Notes under the pieces: generated by a model | Database searches by the model: none | What the model was told of the DNA's origin: nothing | The model's input: only the letters and a program-made list of their open reading frames with translations | Position numbers and translations under genes: made by a program | In this document: positions 31,250 to 41,967 of the stretch, one piece after another | Layout: each line of letters opens with the position of its first letter | Position numbering within the stretch: position 1 is the first letter of the stretch | DNA from: Nematopogon swammerdamellus | Lineage: Eukaryota > Arthropoda > Insecta > Lepidoptera > Adelidae | Assembly (NCBI GenBank): GCA_946902875.1 | Contig: OX336355.1 | Span: 15,905,347 to 15,969,346 of the forward strand | Direction: 5' to 3' | DNA length: 64,000 bases

Positions 31250-31380
31250 TGGATGTAAGGCCGCATAGCAGCTCGGCTATGTTTTCTTCTAGTCCAGTAT
31301 ATGCAAAAAGAAGTCTCCGGTATTGCACCTAACTTCTCGGAGGTGATATTAGTTGTTCGTAGCATGTGCACTGGACCATC
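31250..31380 (+). repeat. SINE-T 3' fragment
   Basis: GGATGTAAGGCCGCATAGCA, TCTAGTCCAGTATATGC and TTCTCGGAGGTGATATTAG match 24532-24660. Confidence 0.75.
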
Positions 31381-31640
31381 AAAACCGGCCAAGTTCGAAT
31401 CGGACTAGCGCACCGAGGTTTCCGTACCACCACCGCACCATACCGTTTCTTGTATTGGAAGGGAACCACCTTAATTTTTACCCGCCATAATATCACACAT
31501 ATTCTGTGAAAATGTCAATCTTCTAACTAATACGATTCAAAAGACACAGCCCTTTAAAGGTAAGATGGACAGACGGACAGACGGCCAAACGGGCGAGACG
31601 TAGGCTTCCGTGCGCGTAAGATACGGAAACCTAAAAACCT
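31381..31640 (-). mobile_element. GTCY miniature element
   Basis: AAACCGGCCAAGTTCGAATC, CACCGAGGTTTCCGTACCAC, GACGGACAGACGG and ATACGGAAACCTAAAAAC on the plus strand. Confidence 0.7.
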
Positions 31641-32085
31641 CCCGACAAAAGCTAATATGAAATACGCCGACGCCACTCTTCAGAATACAGTATAGAATAT
31701 TGATCTGGCCCAGTTGTACCAAAATACCAGTGCCTTAGTCCGTTGACTGTAGAATTTATATACTCGCCAGATGACCTTTCAGGCGTTTTTCATAAGATAT
31801 TGTAACGTAAACATTTTGTCAGGCGCATCGACCTTCCAGGGCTGTGCCAAATGACTTTGGGAATACAATATATTTTTAGAGCTTGGCGCTTGGCATCGAT
31901 CGATGTTATAGTCGATTGAAAATGTACAGTGCCCGGCTGGAAATGATGCGTTACTTGCTTTAGAAAGAGACAGTCGGGTTGTAGAGCGTCGTCCCTGTCG
32001 CACAGAGACGTATGCGAGTTCGTGCGGCTCTACAAAAGGATTGTCTGTTTCTATAGCTCGACACGCATTATTATTATTTTTTTTA
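31641..32085. other. No gene seen
   Basis: Includes a paralogue of the hAT insertion site (about 31930-32005). Confidence 0.35.
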
Positions 32086-32745
32086 AGGTTCCGTAGTCAA
32101 CAATGAACCGCCGGAACGGAAGTTTCGCTATGTCCGTCCGTCTGTCCGCGGCTTAGCTCAGAGATCCTTAGTTCTAGAAAGTTGTAAGTTGGTATGAGTA
32201 TATTAATAACACCGACAAAGTGGCAAAATTAAAATTTTGAAATAATTTTTTTTCGGGTACCTCCCCTACACGTAAAGTGGGGATGATTTTTTTTTCCCAT
32301 CGTTTGGGATGTCGTTGGATAGGTCTTTGGAAAATATTGCGGGTTTGTGTAAAACATTTTTCGATTTAGGGATCCGTTTGCGAATTATTAAATTTTTAAG
32401 TGCTCATTTTTTGTTAGAGTCAAGTGTCCCCACCCCCTGCCAGCTAAACAGTTGTTAGTAGATATGTGAAAAAATTCACAGCAGTAGTATATATATCGAA
32501 ATTAAAATGAAAACTATCACAGCTAAGTAGGCTGTACAGGTTGACGAGTAATAGTCGACCAACTTATAAAATGTACGGACGACAGCCATCATTTCACTGT
32601 TGAAGAACTTTTTCAAATTAACATTCATTTATTTCCTCTACAAAATTGTACAAATAATCAAATGATTTATTTTGATAGGGTTCCGCAACTACGGAACCCT
32701 ATCACAACTACGGAACCCTATCAAAATAATACGGAACCCTATAAT
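32086..32745. mobile_element. Miniature element with GGTTCCGTA ends
   Basis: Left end AAGGTTCCGTAGTCAACAAT; right end carries CTACGGAACCCTATC in three successive partial copies (32688-32741). It includes GTCCGTCCGTCTGTCCG. Non-coding. Confidence 0.55.
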
Positions 32746-32770
32746 AATAATTGTCTGGTGTGGTGCGTAG

Positions 32771-32794
32771 TGTATGTGTGTGTGTGTGTGTGTG
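32771..32794 (+). repeat. (TG)n microsatellite
   Basis: About ten TG units. Confidence 0.9.
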
Positions 32795-32999
32795 CGTTTG
32801 TGTTTGCTGCCGGGAAATGTATGCTTTATTTATTAGTCGTGTGAATGTTTAAGAATAAATACGAACTGAACACAAAGATAATATCTATTCTAATTAATAA
32901 ATCGAACCATAAAAATGCTGGAAACAGCAACAACACATCTGTAGCAGTATGGCCATCCAGCGAGGAAACTTCGCTAGCATACTGGGAACATTGTGCCTA

Positions 33000-33135
33000 C
33001 ATACCAACCCGGGCGGGTTAAACCCTACCACCTAGTCAGGTAAGAAGGGAAGGGACCTACAGATTTACCCGGCAACCGAACCACGTTCGAATGGTCACCC
33101 AAACAAGTTCTGACCGCGCCCAGCCCTTGTACCGG
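33000..33135 (-). mobile_element. SINE-5S fragment
   Basis: CCAACCCGGGCGGGTTAAAC, CTACCACCTAGTCAGG, AAGGGAAGGGACCTACAG and TTCTGACCGCGCCCAG on the plus strand. Confidence 0.7.
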
Positions 33136-33274
33136 CGTTACAAACTCGCCAATGTGAGAATGTGAAATGATGATTCTCAACCAATCGGAAAGCGTTCGGT
33201 AATGCGTCCGGCCCGGCGATTGGTTGAAATCTGCGAGTATTTGTGTGACTAGTGGTGAATGCATTCAGTGCGGT

Positions 33275-33472
33275 GGGGTGGTACCGGGCGGATTAAACCC
33301 TACCACCTAGTAAGGTAAGAAAGGAAGGGACCTACAGTTTTACGTGGCATCCGAACCACGGACAGCCTTCAACGGTCGAGCGGTCACCCATCCATCCACT
33401 GACCGCGCCCAGGTGTGCTTATGATCAAGAACAAGAGTCAACCGATCGCACCACTTAGCTACCGAGCTAAAT
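33275..33472 (-). mobile_element. SINE-5S head and centre
   Basis: The minus strand runs TAGCTCGGTAGCTAAGTGGT, CTGGGCGCGGTCAGTGG, GGATGGGTGACCGCTCGACC, GGTTCGGATGCCACGT and AAAACTGTAGGTCCCTTCC. Confidence 0.8.
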
Positions 33473-34024
33473 CGGAACAAAAATGGTTTTGCACAACCCT
33501 ACGATAAGGTGGTAGAGTAGCGCGCGCGTGCGCCGTCCGGCGCCGCGCCGTGTCGTGTGGGGGGGGGGGGGGGGGGGGGATGGAGCGGAGGGGCGAGGTC
33601 GGAGGTGGGAGGGGGGAGAGGGGGAACATGCGCCCGCGCAACGCAACAGGAAGTTTACGCGCACGTGGACCGGTGGCTTCCCGCGCATGCAGGATGCTAC
33701 GTTTGACGGGCTGACTTTAAACCGTGATTCAATAAATGTACTCTCAGATTGTTGCAACAGGTGAAATTATGTGCCGATTTTTTACTAAATTTTTTAGTTG
33801 GAGAAATGGTATGGATAATTAATAATAAGGCCTGTAGGACATTTTCAAATAAAATAAATTCACACCATGGTGAAATCACAAACCCGGGAAATATTTAAGA
33901 TATTAGATTTCAAAGAAACCATAAGATACCCATTTCAGTATAATGAATGACATTTTTAACTTATTTTGGCAAGTGAAATAACTTTATCTGCACCAATAAA
34001 TATCTAAAAAATCAATAGTTTTTT
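33473..34024. other. GC-rich to AT-rich non-coding, no gene
   Basis: 33540-33660 is GC-rich, with a homopolymer of 21 G (33559-33579). Frames here reflect base composition. Confidence 0.45.
33559..33579 (+). repeat. Poly-G run of 21
   Basis: Uninterrupted G run within purine-rich sequence. Confidence 0.9.
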
Positions 34025-34027
34025 ATA

Positions 34028-34198
34028 TTGACAGCGCGACATATGGCGCCGAGCAACCCCTAAGGTGTCTAACGACGCCCATGGACATTCGGTCGTACGC
34101 GGGGGTTGCGAATGCCATGCCGGCCTGACAGGTACCCGAGGCTGTAATTGGGGGGAAATATATGGGCAGGGAGAGCATTCCAGAGTTTACCCGTTTAA
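34028..34198 (-). pseudogene. LINE-A 3' end, truncated
   Basis: GCGCGACATATGGCGCCGAG, GGGGGTTGCGAATGCCATGC and GGGGGGAAATATATGGGCAG match 36553-36735, with an internal deletion near 34131 relative to LINE-A. Confidence 0.8.
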
Positions 34199-34442
34199 TA
34201 GTGATTTAATGTAAAAAATTTAAAATAAATAAAATAAAATAAATTATATAGAATGAAAAAGTCAATAAAATATGAGCACGCTGTATTAAAACAGTTCATG
34301 CATGAGCCCGCTTTCTGTTTTCTAATAATAATCATAAAACATTACACCCGCTCCGTGCTCAGGCGCCGAAGATGTGCTCCCCTCCCGCACACCGGTTCCC
34401 GATCTCTTACGTACAGTGTTCACGTTATTGAAAATATTCTTC

Positions 34443-34650
34443 AGCCTCGGTAGCTCAGTGGTGTGGCCGGTCGAATGTCGGTCGGATCATAAGCACACCT
34501 GGGCGCGGTCAGTGGATGGATGGGTGACCGCTCGCCCGTTGGAGGCTGACCGTGGTTCGGATTCCACGTAAAACTGTTGGTCCCTTCCCTTCTTACCTTA
34601 CTAGGTGGTAGGGTTTAATCCGCCCGGTACCACCCCACCGCACTGAATGC
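34443..34650 (+). mobile_element. SINE-5S, 5' half
   Basis: A box TAGCTCAGTGG at 34451-34461, 5S-like CGCGGTCAGTGGATGG and GGATGGGTGACCGC (34503-34531), B-box-like GGTTCGGATTCC at 34555, then the central domain up to CACCGCACTGAATGC. Confidence 0.85.
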
Positions 34651-35530
34651 ATGTTTTGTTTTTAGATTTAAGTAAGTTATTATTTGTAAGCTCCTGTGTT
34701 TTGATGTGTATTTATTGTAAATTTATTGAAAATAAGTATTTTATAATTAACTTAGCTTGTAATATGAAATGTGATTATAAATAAAAGATTTGATTTGAAT
34801 TATTTATAAAAACATTTAATTTGGATTTTGTTAATGCTAGATTATACTGGACTATTAGGGAGACACCGCGGCCGTGGCTGCTATGCGGCCATCTTACATC
34901 AAGTTCAGGCAATTTGTAATAAAAATAAGCTTATAAAACTTCAATTAAGGTTAGACAAGGCACTTAAATAACATTGTATTGTATTGTATTGTATTGTTTA
35001 TTGATCATTCATATGGCAGTTAGACTGCGCTCGAACTTGTCACAATTTGTTCTATCCGGTTCGATTACACCCACGAAGAAGAACCGACAAGAAACTTCGC
35101 AGGGTATTTTTTAAACATATTTTTACAAGAATTTAGACTACTTTTCACTACTTAGTAATTTGACTACTTTTCAATCACGTACTATACCTATCGTTAGTTA
35201 GGCTCGATTGAACAGCGCCAGTCTTTCACCACCAAAACGAGAGTGCTACACCGACAAAATATATCCCTTTTTAACCGTCTAACCCCAGGGTCACCCTTCA
35301 GAAAGGTATGATGTATGAGAGGAAGTCACGTGTGTAGACTGTAGACTCGACCGAACACTTCAAAATAATAGAAGAGGCGTCTAGCAGGTGAGCGGTAATT
35401 ATATCCTTTCTTTGTTAGAAAGGTCATTCGATTATTGAGCAGGTGAAAAACAATACATTGTGTGCACAAAAATGAAATTATGAAATGTCCGTTTCTGCCA
35501 CTCTCAGACGAACATTACCCACACCTTGTT
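34651..35530. other. No gene seen
   Basis: A SINE-T scrap at 34850-34905 and (TGTAT)n at 34974-34999. Otherwise unremarkable. Confidence 0.4.
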
Positions 35531-35534
35531 GAAC

Positions 35535-35772
35535 TATTCACATAGCCGTTTCCACCGACGACGTTTCGTTCAGTGCAGTGGTACCAACGCGGCCGGGATA
35601 AACCCTACCACCTATTAAGATAAGAAGGGAAGGGACCTACAGACCTACAACGTGGAATCTGAGCCACGGTCAGCCTCCAAGGGTCGAGCGGTCACCCATC
35701 CAAGTACTGACCGCGCTCAGCGTTGCTTAACAACAGTCGACCGTCCGCACCACTGAGCTACCGAGGCTGACA
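35535..35772 (-). mobile_element. SINE-5S, 5' two-thirds
   Basis: The minus strand reads AGCCTCGGTAGCTCAGTGGT, GTTAAGCAACGCTGAGCG, CGGTCAGTACTTGGATGGGT (35689-35730), then the central domain and AAACGTCG. The A tail is missing. Confidence 0.85.
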
Positions 35773-35947
35773 AAACACCGTACACAAAATTATCAAAATA
35801 GATACAAGAAATAGAAATTAAAATCCAATAGTCGAATTAAACATTACAGCCAAATGTATAAAACAATAATGGATTTGTTGTTATTACATTTTTAGAAAAT
35901 TACAAAATTGTTGTAATAAAAATACATAGATATGTTATGTACATAAC

Positions 35948-36172
35948 CAACCACACACTGTATCCCGACAATCGGGGTAAGCAGAGTAATCGGTGTTGTG
36001 CTGCAAGAGCTCTAGCAAATTACAGCACACCACCGATAACCAAGTTTCGCAAAGTATTCGGACAAGATAACTTTCAAGCAGCAAGTGAGGCACGAAGAAC
36101 CACCTGCCGCATGACTCGGTGGAAGGACCTTGGCTAGCCTGTCGCGCTTTATTACGGCATATGGTCATAATA
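35948..36172 (-). mobile_element. SINE-G, 5'-truncated
   Basis: CACACACTGTATCCCGACAA, TCGGGGTAAGCAGAGTAATC, AAGCAGCAAGTGAGGCACGA and ATGACTCGGTGGAAGGACC. Confidence 0.8.
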
Positions 36173-36187
36173 AAAATACATTATGAC

Positions 36188-36410
36188 TGTAGATAGATAG
36201 ATAGATAGAAAATCCTTTATTGCTCCAGTAAACATTAAACAGTAACAAATGCATTAGAAAATTTAGATAAGGTGCAAAGGCGGACTTAATCCTTACAGAG
36301 ATTTCTTACAGTCAACCTTTGGATGTTTGAGATTCGATAATAATAGTGGAATTTAAGTAGGTAGCAGCAAAAGAGTTAAGCGTGAGAATTGAAGATAAAA
36401 TAATAATAAG
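36188..36410 (-). repeat. Interspersed repeat D
   Basis: (GATA)n tail at left, then AAATCCTTTATTGCTCCAGT, GGCGGACTTAATCCTTACAG and AAGAGTTAAGCGTGAGAATT. Reverse orientation of 46480-46675. Confidence 0.7.
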
Positions 36411-36521
36411 AATACTTATTAACAATACATATAAGTACATGATTGTAAAATATAAGCCATACATGTGTTAATACATATAAATTACTAAATATATAGAATA
36501 TTACATACAAATAAATATACA

Positions 36522-39500
36522 TTTTTTTTTTTTTTTTTTTTTTTTTATACTAAGCGCGACATGTGGCGCCGAGTCACCCATAAGGTGTCTAGCGACGCCC
36601 ATGGACATTCGGACGCAGGCGGGGGCTGCGAATGCCATGCCGGCCTGACAGGTGCCCATTCACGCCTCTCTTGAAGGACCCGAGACTATACTTGGGGGGA
36701 AATATGTGGGCAGGTAGAGCGTTCCAGAGTTTGCCGGTTCTGTGGAGAAAGGATCTGCAGAACCGATTTGTACGCATCCGCGGTAAATCCAGCGTATAGG
36801 GATGCAATCCCTGCCCAGTGCGCGTTGTACGGAGGTGGAAAGGGGACGCCGGAATCGCGTTAAACAGCTCCTCCGAGCACTCCCCGTGGAATAAGCGATA
36901 GAACACGCTTAGGGCGCCGACATCCCTACGAAGTTGCAGCGGTTCTAGATCGCGGGACACGTCGGGGTCATCCACAAGTCGCACGGCTCGACGCTGGATC
37001 GAGTCCAAAGGCGCAAGCTGGTATTTGGCTGAGCCATCCCACAGGTGCGAGCAGTACTCCAAGCAGGACCTAATCTGCGATTTATACAGAAGCAGCCTTT
37101 GGCCCGGCGTGAAGTACCGTCGAACCTTATTGAGTACGCCTAGCTTTTTTGAGGCCAGCTTGGCCTTGCCCTCGATATGGCGCCGGTAATTTAGGTCGTG
37201 CGACAGTTCGACTCCGAGGACCCCGAGGTGGTCGCTTAATTTAAGCGACGTGCCTTGGAAGGAAGGAGCTGGTGTGAACGCCGCCCTCTTCGCACTGAAC
37301 GCGCAAACTTGTGTTTTTGAAGCGTTGAACTCGACCAAATTGCTACGGCCCCATTCGGAAATAGACCGAAGCGTTTGTTCGAGTTCAGACACAAGTCTTC
37401 GCCTCTTTTCATCCACAACTTCTCGTCTGGCTGAAGGGTGACTGGTATAGGATCCGTGTGCTGTACTGTCATCCGCATAACAATGTATGTTGCCGAGTGG
37501 CAGCATGTCATTGATATGCAGAAGAAACAGTGTGGGTGACAGCACAGATCCCTGCGGTACGCCGGCATTCACTGACATGGCGTCCGACGAGCAACCGTCC
37601 ACTAGGACCTGAATGCTACGCCCATGTAGGAAGTCGGCGACCCAGTCGCAGAGGCCAGAAGGAAGTCCGTACGCCGGAAGCTTGCCCAGGAGCGATTTGT
37701 GCCAAACCCTATCGAATGCCTTGGCAATATCGAGGCCAATTGCCAAGGATTCACCATGTCCTTCAAGCGATTCCCCCCAAAGGTGAGTGACGTACGCTAG
37801 GAGATCACCAGCAGATCGGTTTGGCCGAAAGCCATATTGCCGATCGCTGATGAGGTTATTTGTCTCCAGGTACGCCATGAGCTGGGCGTTGATAATACGC
37901 TCCATCACCTTGCAGAGTAGGGAGGTAATCGCTATAGGTCGGTAGTTCGAAGGGTTTGAGCGGTCGCCCTTTTTGGGGACCGCTTGAACAAATGCAGATT
38001 TCCAGGCTGCCGGCACACGGGAAGCAGAGTAAGAGAGGCGGAAAAGGCGCGTTAGCACTGGAGCCAGCTCGGGAGCACACCGTTTCAGCACCAATGCAGG
38101 AATCCTATCCGGCCCACTCGCCTTCCTGGTGTCTAGGGAGAGAAGCTCCGCCCGCACAGTTCGTTGTCGGAACTGTACTTCCGGCATAGAGTTCTCACAC
38201 CTAGTTATGGATGGAGGGATGGCACCCCCATCGTCCAGGTTGGAGTTCCCCGCAAAGAGAGACACCAATAAATCGGCTTTCTCCTTTGCGGAGTGGGCAA
38301 GTGAGCCCCCAGGACACTGCAGTGGTGGAAGTGAGGAGCGGCAAAAATTCGATTCGACAGATTTGGCGAGAGACCAAAACTCACGGCTCCCAGTTGGGTG
38401 CTGGTTCAGCCTATCACCAACTCTGCCGATATGCTCGAATTTGGCCCTGGCAATAGCCCTCTTGCAGGATCTGGAGAGGCGGTTGTATTCTTTCTTCAGT
38501 TCGGATACATTTGGATCGCGTCTGGCACGAGCGCACGACCATGCACGATAAGCTGCGCCATTAGCTGCGACAGCTTCAGCACAGTCGCGGCTGTACCAGG
38601 GCTGGCTTTTACCACCGAGGCGGACCAGGGCGCTGGGAATAAACATCTCCATACCCCCCAGAACCACCTCGGCTACGGCATTGGCGCATTCCGACGGATC
38701 ATCCGAACTGAAGCATAGCTCTCTCCATGGGTAGGATGCGAGGTATTCTCGCATACCATCCCAATCTGCTGAGGCGTAGTGCCAAATTCGACGCATTCCT
38801 CCAGTACGGGACTGAGGAGGCGAAAATGGCACCGTGGACCCCACTAGACAGTGGTCAGAGGAGCCAAGAGGAGCGCTCACTGTGACTTTGTATCCAGCAG
38901 GGTTCGTCGTCAGCAGAAGATCCAGCAGAGAGGGTACATGACCGTCTATATCTGGCACTCTGGTAGGTTGATCTACCAGTTGAGACAGGTCATGCGTCAG
39001 GGCGAAGTCGTAGGCGGCTCTCCCCGCGAAGTCAGTTCTCCCGGAGCCCAGCCACACCTCGTGGTGGGCATTAAAATCTCCAAGCAGAACCATATCCGCG
39101 GAGGGAAACCGCTCTTGCACTTCATCTGCCGCTCTACTCAAGTGCTCGAATAATCGAGCTGTCCCGGCGTCGCCTGAGTGCGACCTGTAGATACAGGCGT
39201 ACACACGCGATTCCGTCCCCAAATCCACATGAACCCACAGAATAGATAGTTCGGGATCCTCCAGGCAGCGCAGGCGACGACAGCAAATATCCGCCCTAGC
39301 GAACATGCAAACCCCGGCCCGAGGTCGGAAGGCTTCTTCCAGGGTGTAGCCGGGGTAATGCAAGTAAGTAGTGTCGGCAGGGCAGGATATTTGCGTTTCT
39401 GTCAGGAAGAGTAAAGCCGGCTTCGCCGTCTCCAGGTGATGGTGGACGGCATTCAAGTTGGAGTGCAACCCCCGCACGTTGGTCATGTCAACGCTAAAAT

Positions 39501-40150
39501 AGGTGGGGGTGTGCACCGCTGTACAACGTTTTTTCACTTTCCTTTGCGCTGCCATAGTTTTTTAGAGGGGGAGAGGTAGGCTTGAAGGGCGGTCACGACA
39601 ATTTACGGGTAAAGCGCAGCTCCTAGCTTCATCGCTATCTGCTCAGGTTCGTGGCGCACCGACACGGAAGACGGAAGGGCCCCCGGTCCCCCCCGGAAGT
39701 GGCCGCCGGGACCCCTACTCCGGTCACCATCCGGCACGACGGACCACTCCGGGATTATGCGCCGGTTGACCAGGGCAGCCTCTCGCGTTGGTTAGACGCG
39801 ATTGGGCCCCTATACTACCCGGCGGGCGGCCAGCGGAATAACCGTTTAACCGGGTCTCCCTGGCAACCGTGTCGATGCATCACTCCCGAACAGCGAATCC
39901 GCTTTAGATCCGCTGGCCCGCTCCTTGTCGTGACCAGCCCCACCTGCTACTGGGTCCCCGGGAAGTACACCGGAACACAGCGAACTATTATGGCGGTGTA
40001 ATTGTTTCCCGGGGTGTGGTGGCGGACCCAGGCGATCCGAAGATCTACCACACGCTGTTTGCTGTTCATTTGGCACCACCCAGGAGGCACGTGTGACTTG
40101 AGGACCTTAAGGTGTCACGGACGCGAACAACTTTACCCCCCAGTAATACA
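36522..40150 (-). mobile_element. LINE-A, apparently full-length non-LTR retrotransposon
   Basis: Poly-T (36522-36546) marks the 3' end on the minus strand. The single long ORF is followed upstream by a GC-rich 5' region (39556 to about 40140) with no recognisable ORF1. Multiple 3' fragments share its end (GCGCGACATGTGGCGCCGAG). The exact 5' boundary and TSD were not resolved. Confidence 0.85.
36589..39555 (-). CDS. LINE ORF2: apurinic-like endonuclease plus reverse transcriptase
   Basis: A 988-residue protein that nicks target DNA and copies its own RNA there (target-primed reverse transcription). Endonuclease, residues about 20-240: NVRGLHSN (N26), LTETQIS (E53), Y123, LLGDFNAHH (D160, N162), D212 and GSSDHCL (D234, H235). 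Reverse transcriptase, about 470-760: KASGPDRIPA, PNSNYRPI-like block, QYGFRPNRS, LDIAKAFDRVW, GVPQGSVLSPTLF and the catalytic YADD at 693-696. The C-terminal tail (to GRHGIRSPRLRPNVHGRR) follows a thumb region. All catalytic residues are kept and no frameshift is seen, so it may be recent. It belongs to the CR1/Jockey-type group; the clade is uncertain. GC-rich codons contrast with the AT-rich flanks. Confidence 0.93.
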   Translation of the reverse strand: MAAQRKVKKRCTAVHTPTYFSVDMTNVRGLHSNLNAVHHHLETAKPALLFLTETQISCPADTTYLHYPGYTLEEAFRPRAGVCMFARADICCRRLRCLEDPELSILWVHVDLGTESRVYACIYRSHSGDAGTARLFEHLSRAADEVQERFPSADMVLLGDFNAHHEVWLGSGRTDFAGRAAYDFALTHDLSQLVDQPTRVPDIDGHVPSLLDLLLTTNPAGYKVTVSAPLGSSDHCLVGSTVPFSPPQSRTGGMRRIWHYASADWDGMREYLASYPWRELCFSSDDPSECANAVAEVVLGGMEMFIPSALVRLGGKSQPWYSRDCAEAVAANGAAYRAWSCARARRDPNVSELKKEYNRLSRSCKRAIARAKFEHIGRVGDRLNQHPTGSREFWSLAKSVESNFCRSSLPPLQCPGGSLAHSAKEKADLLVSLFAGNSNLDDGGAIPPSITRCENSMPEVQFRQRTVRAELLSLDTRKASGPDRIPALVLKRCAPELAPVLTRLFRLSYSASRVPAAWKSAFVQAVPKKGDRSNPSNYRPIAITSLLCKVMERIINAQLMAYLETNNLISDRQYGFRPNRSAGDLLAYVTHLWGESLEGHGESLAIGLDIAKAFDRVWHKSLLGKLPAYGLPSGLCDWVADFLHGRSIQVLVDGCSSDAMSVNAGVPQGSVLSPTLFLLHINDMLPLGNIHCYADDSTAHGSYTSHPSARREVVDEKRRRLVSELEQTLRSISEWGRSNLVEFNASKTQVCAFSAKRAAFTPAPSFQGTSLKLSDHLGVLGVELSHDLNYRRHIEGKAKLASKKLGVLNKVRRYFTPGQRLLLYKSQIRSCLEYCSHLWDGSAKYQLAPLDSIQRRAVRLVDDPDVSRDLEPLQLRRDVGALSVFYRLFHGECSEELFNAIPASPFHLRTTRTGQGLHPYTLDLPRMRTNRFCRSFLHRTGKLWNALPAHIFPPKYSLGSFKRGVNGHLSGRHGIRSPRLRPNVHGRR

Positions 40151-40184
40151 TACTGTAATTAATTGTGTGCCAAAAAATACACAT

Positions 40185-40520
40185 ACATACATACATACAT
40201 ATCACACACGCTGAATCCCGACAATCGGGGTAAGCAGAGTAATCGGTGTAGTGCTGCAAGAATTCTGGTAAATTACAGCACAACACCGACCACCACGTTT
40301 CGCAAATTATTTGAACAAGATTCAATCGATCAAGCAGCAAGTTCAGGCACGATGACCCACCTGCTGTATGACTCGGTGGAAGTACCGTGCCAAGGTGAGA
40401 GGTGGCGAGCCTGTCGCCCTTTAGCACGGCATCTTGTCCTTATCCCTTAGTCGCCTTTTACGACATGCACGGGGAGAGATGCAGTGAGGCTATTCTTTTT
40501 GAAGTACCGGCCACACACGG
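40185..40520 (-). mobile_element. SINE-G copy with 16-bp TSD
   Basis: Perfect GCCAAAAAATACACAT at 40169-40184 and 40521-40536. The (ATAC)n tail abuts the left repeat. It lies just upstream of the LINE-A 5' end. Confidence 0.9.
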
Positions 40521-40813
40521 GCCAAAAAATACACATGTTTTATTTAAATGTATGACAAAACCTGGTCTAGCCTTTCCATTTCTTTGAGCTCAGCGTATTT
40601 TCAGCCTGACTGAAGAAGGTTTTTTATGCTTAAGTGAAGTGATGTTGCGCTAGGGTTATTGTTTGGAATGGACTAAATATAAATGGTTAGGTTATTATTG
40701 ATCTAAATATATCGAGATCTGTTTCTGTGCTCTTTGTTCGGTCTGTGGAGATATAAACAAAATCGAAATAATTGAAGGAACGAAATACGAGAACGCCTGT
40801 GTAGGGTGATTAA

Positions 40814-41399
40814 GGGGGGGTACTAGGCAAAACATCACATCATATTATCCTAACTATAGCCATATTACAATAGATATAACTATAATTTATATGCTTATAT
40901 AGTTAGGTAAAGGTTCAAGGTATAATGTGTGATAGATTATTGTAATTTAATCTTGTAAATTCTCTGTGAAATAAGTGGGTGAAAAGTGGTAAAAACGTTC
41001 GAAAATGCATTTGCTATTTCGTCACAAATACGTCCATACAAAAAACGCTCTCGCACGGCAACGGCCCAAAATTTAGAATGTTCAAAGATAGTTCAGTGAA
41101 AAACCATTTATTCTGTAAGCGTTTGAGTTTATTTAATTGACTCTAAGCCCAATGAAGCATTTTTCGTATTAGATGCATTTGTAAAAAATGGCGAAGGAAA
41201 TAGCAAAGGCATTTTTTAACGATTTTACCACTTTTCAACCACATATTTTAAAAGTAATTTATAAAATTAAATGAAAAATAATGTATTCACATTATACCTT
41301 GAATCTTTACCTAACTATAGGCATATATATTATAATTAAATCACTTGAAATATGGGTATGGTTAGGGAAATACGAAGTGCTTTTGCCTAGTACCCCCCC
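40814..41399. mobile_element. MITE with TTAA target and GGGGGGGTACTAGGCAAAA ends
   Basis: TTAA (40810-40813) then seven G and TACTAGGCAAAA; the right end TTTTGCCTAGTA, seven C, then TTAA (41400-41403). TTAA duplication is used by piggyBac and Kolobok transposons. Internal inverted blocks CCTAACTATA/TATAGTTAGG are also seen. No ORF. Confidence 0.8.
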
Positions 41400-41581
41400 T
41401 TAATACAAATTATTATTTAATACATTACCCAATAATAATGAATCAACTATTAACTACTTACCTATTAAATAATTAAAATAATATGTATCTTTAAATTCGA
41501 TAACTTACTAGACCTTGTATAGACGTTATATTTCGCATAGGTAGGGGAATTGACGTTTGTAATTAGCGAATGAGCATGTAT

Positions 41582-41832
41582 AGAGCGTTCCAACTAAAAG
41601 TTCCCTTCGCCGTTATGTTGGCTCCACTGTCACTGTCAGTGCTTAAATTCGTGCTGCCAGATTGTGAAAATTATATTACCTAATAACGTAATCGGTATTT
41701 ACGGTACAAAAAATACGGTAAATACTAATAATTACGGCTAAATCTGTACACATAGCAACCCTCAACTCTGTTTTGACAGGCAGACAGTGGAGCCAACATA
41801 ACGGCGAAGGGAACTTTTAGTTGGAACGCTCT
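41582..41832. mobile_element. MITE with ~48-bp inverted ends
   Basis: AGAGCGTTCCAACTAAAAGT, CCTTCGCCGTTATG, TTGGCTCCACTGTC on the left is mirrored at 41785-41832. Non-coding, ~250 bp. Confidence 0.8.
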
Positions 41833-41861
41833 CTACATACATCATACTGCACGACTGAAGG

Positions 41862-41961
41862 GAAGCACTGACATGGCACCTAGTTCACGAAGTGTTATTG
41901 GCTGACATCACGGATGTCGTAGGTGATATAGACAAGCGTGTCAGTTTCCATAAAAAAAAAC
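41862..41961 (+). repeat. SINE-5S tail fragment
   Basis: AAGGGAAGCACTGACATGGC, TGACATCACGGATGTCGTAG and TTTCCATAAAAAAAA. Confidence 0.75.
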
Positions 41962-41967
41962 AATCCA

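Noticed and set aside
33467..33764. Pro-rich/Gly-rich ORFs
   Set aside because: Arise from the GC island and poly-G run.
34443..34531. tRNA or 5S rRNA gene
   Set aside because: Only partial tRNA and 5S-like segments joined together and repeated in dispersed copies; a SINE head explains it.
37530..38551. Several plus-strand ORFs opposite LINE-A
   Set aside because: Antisense shadows of a GC-rich coding sequence.
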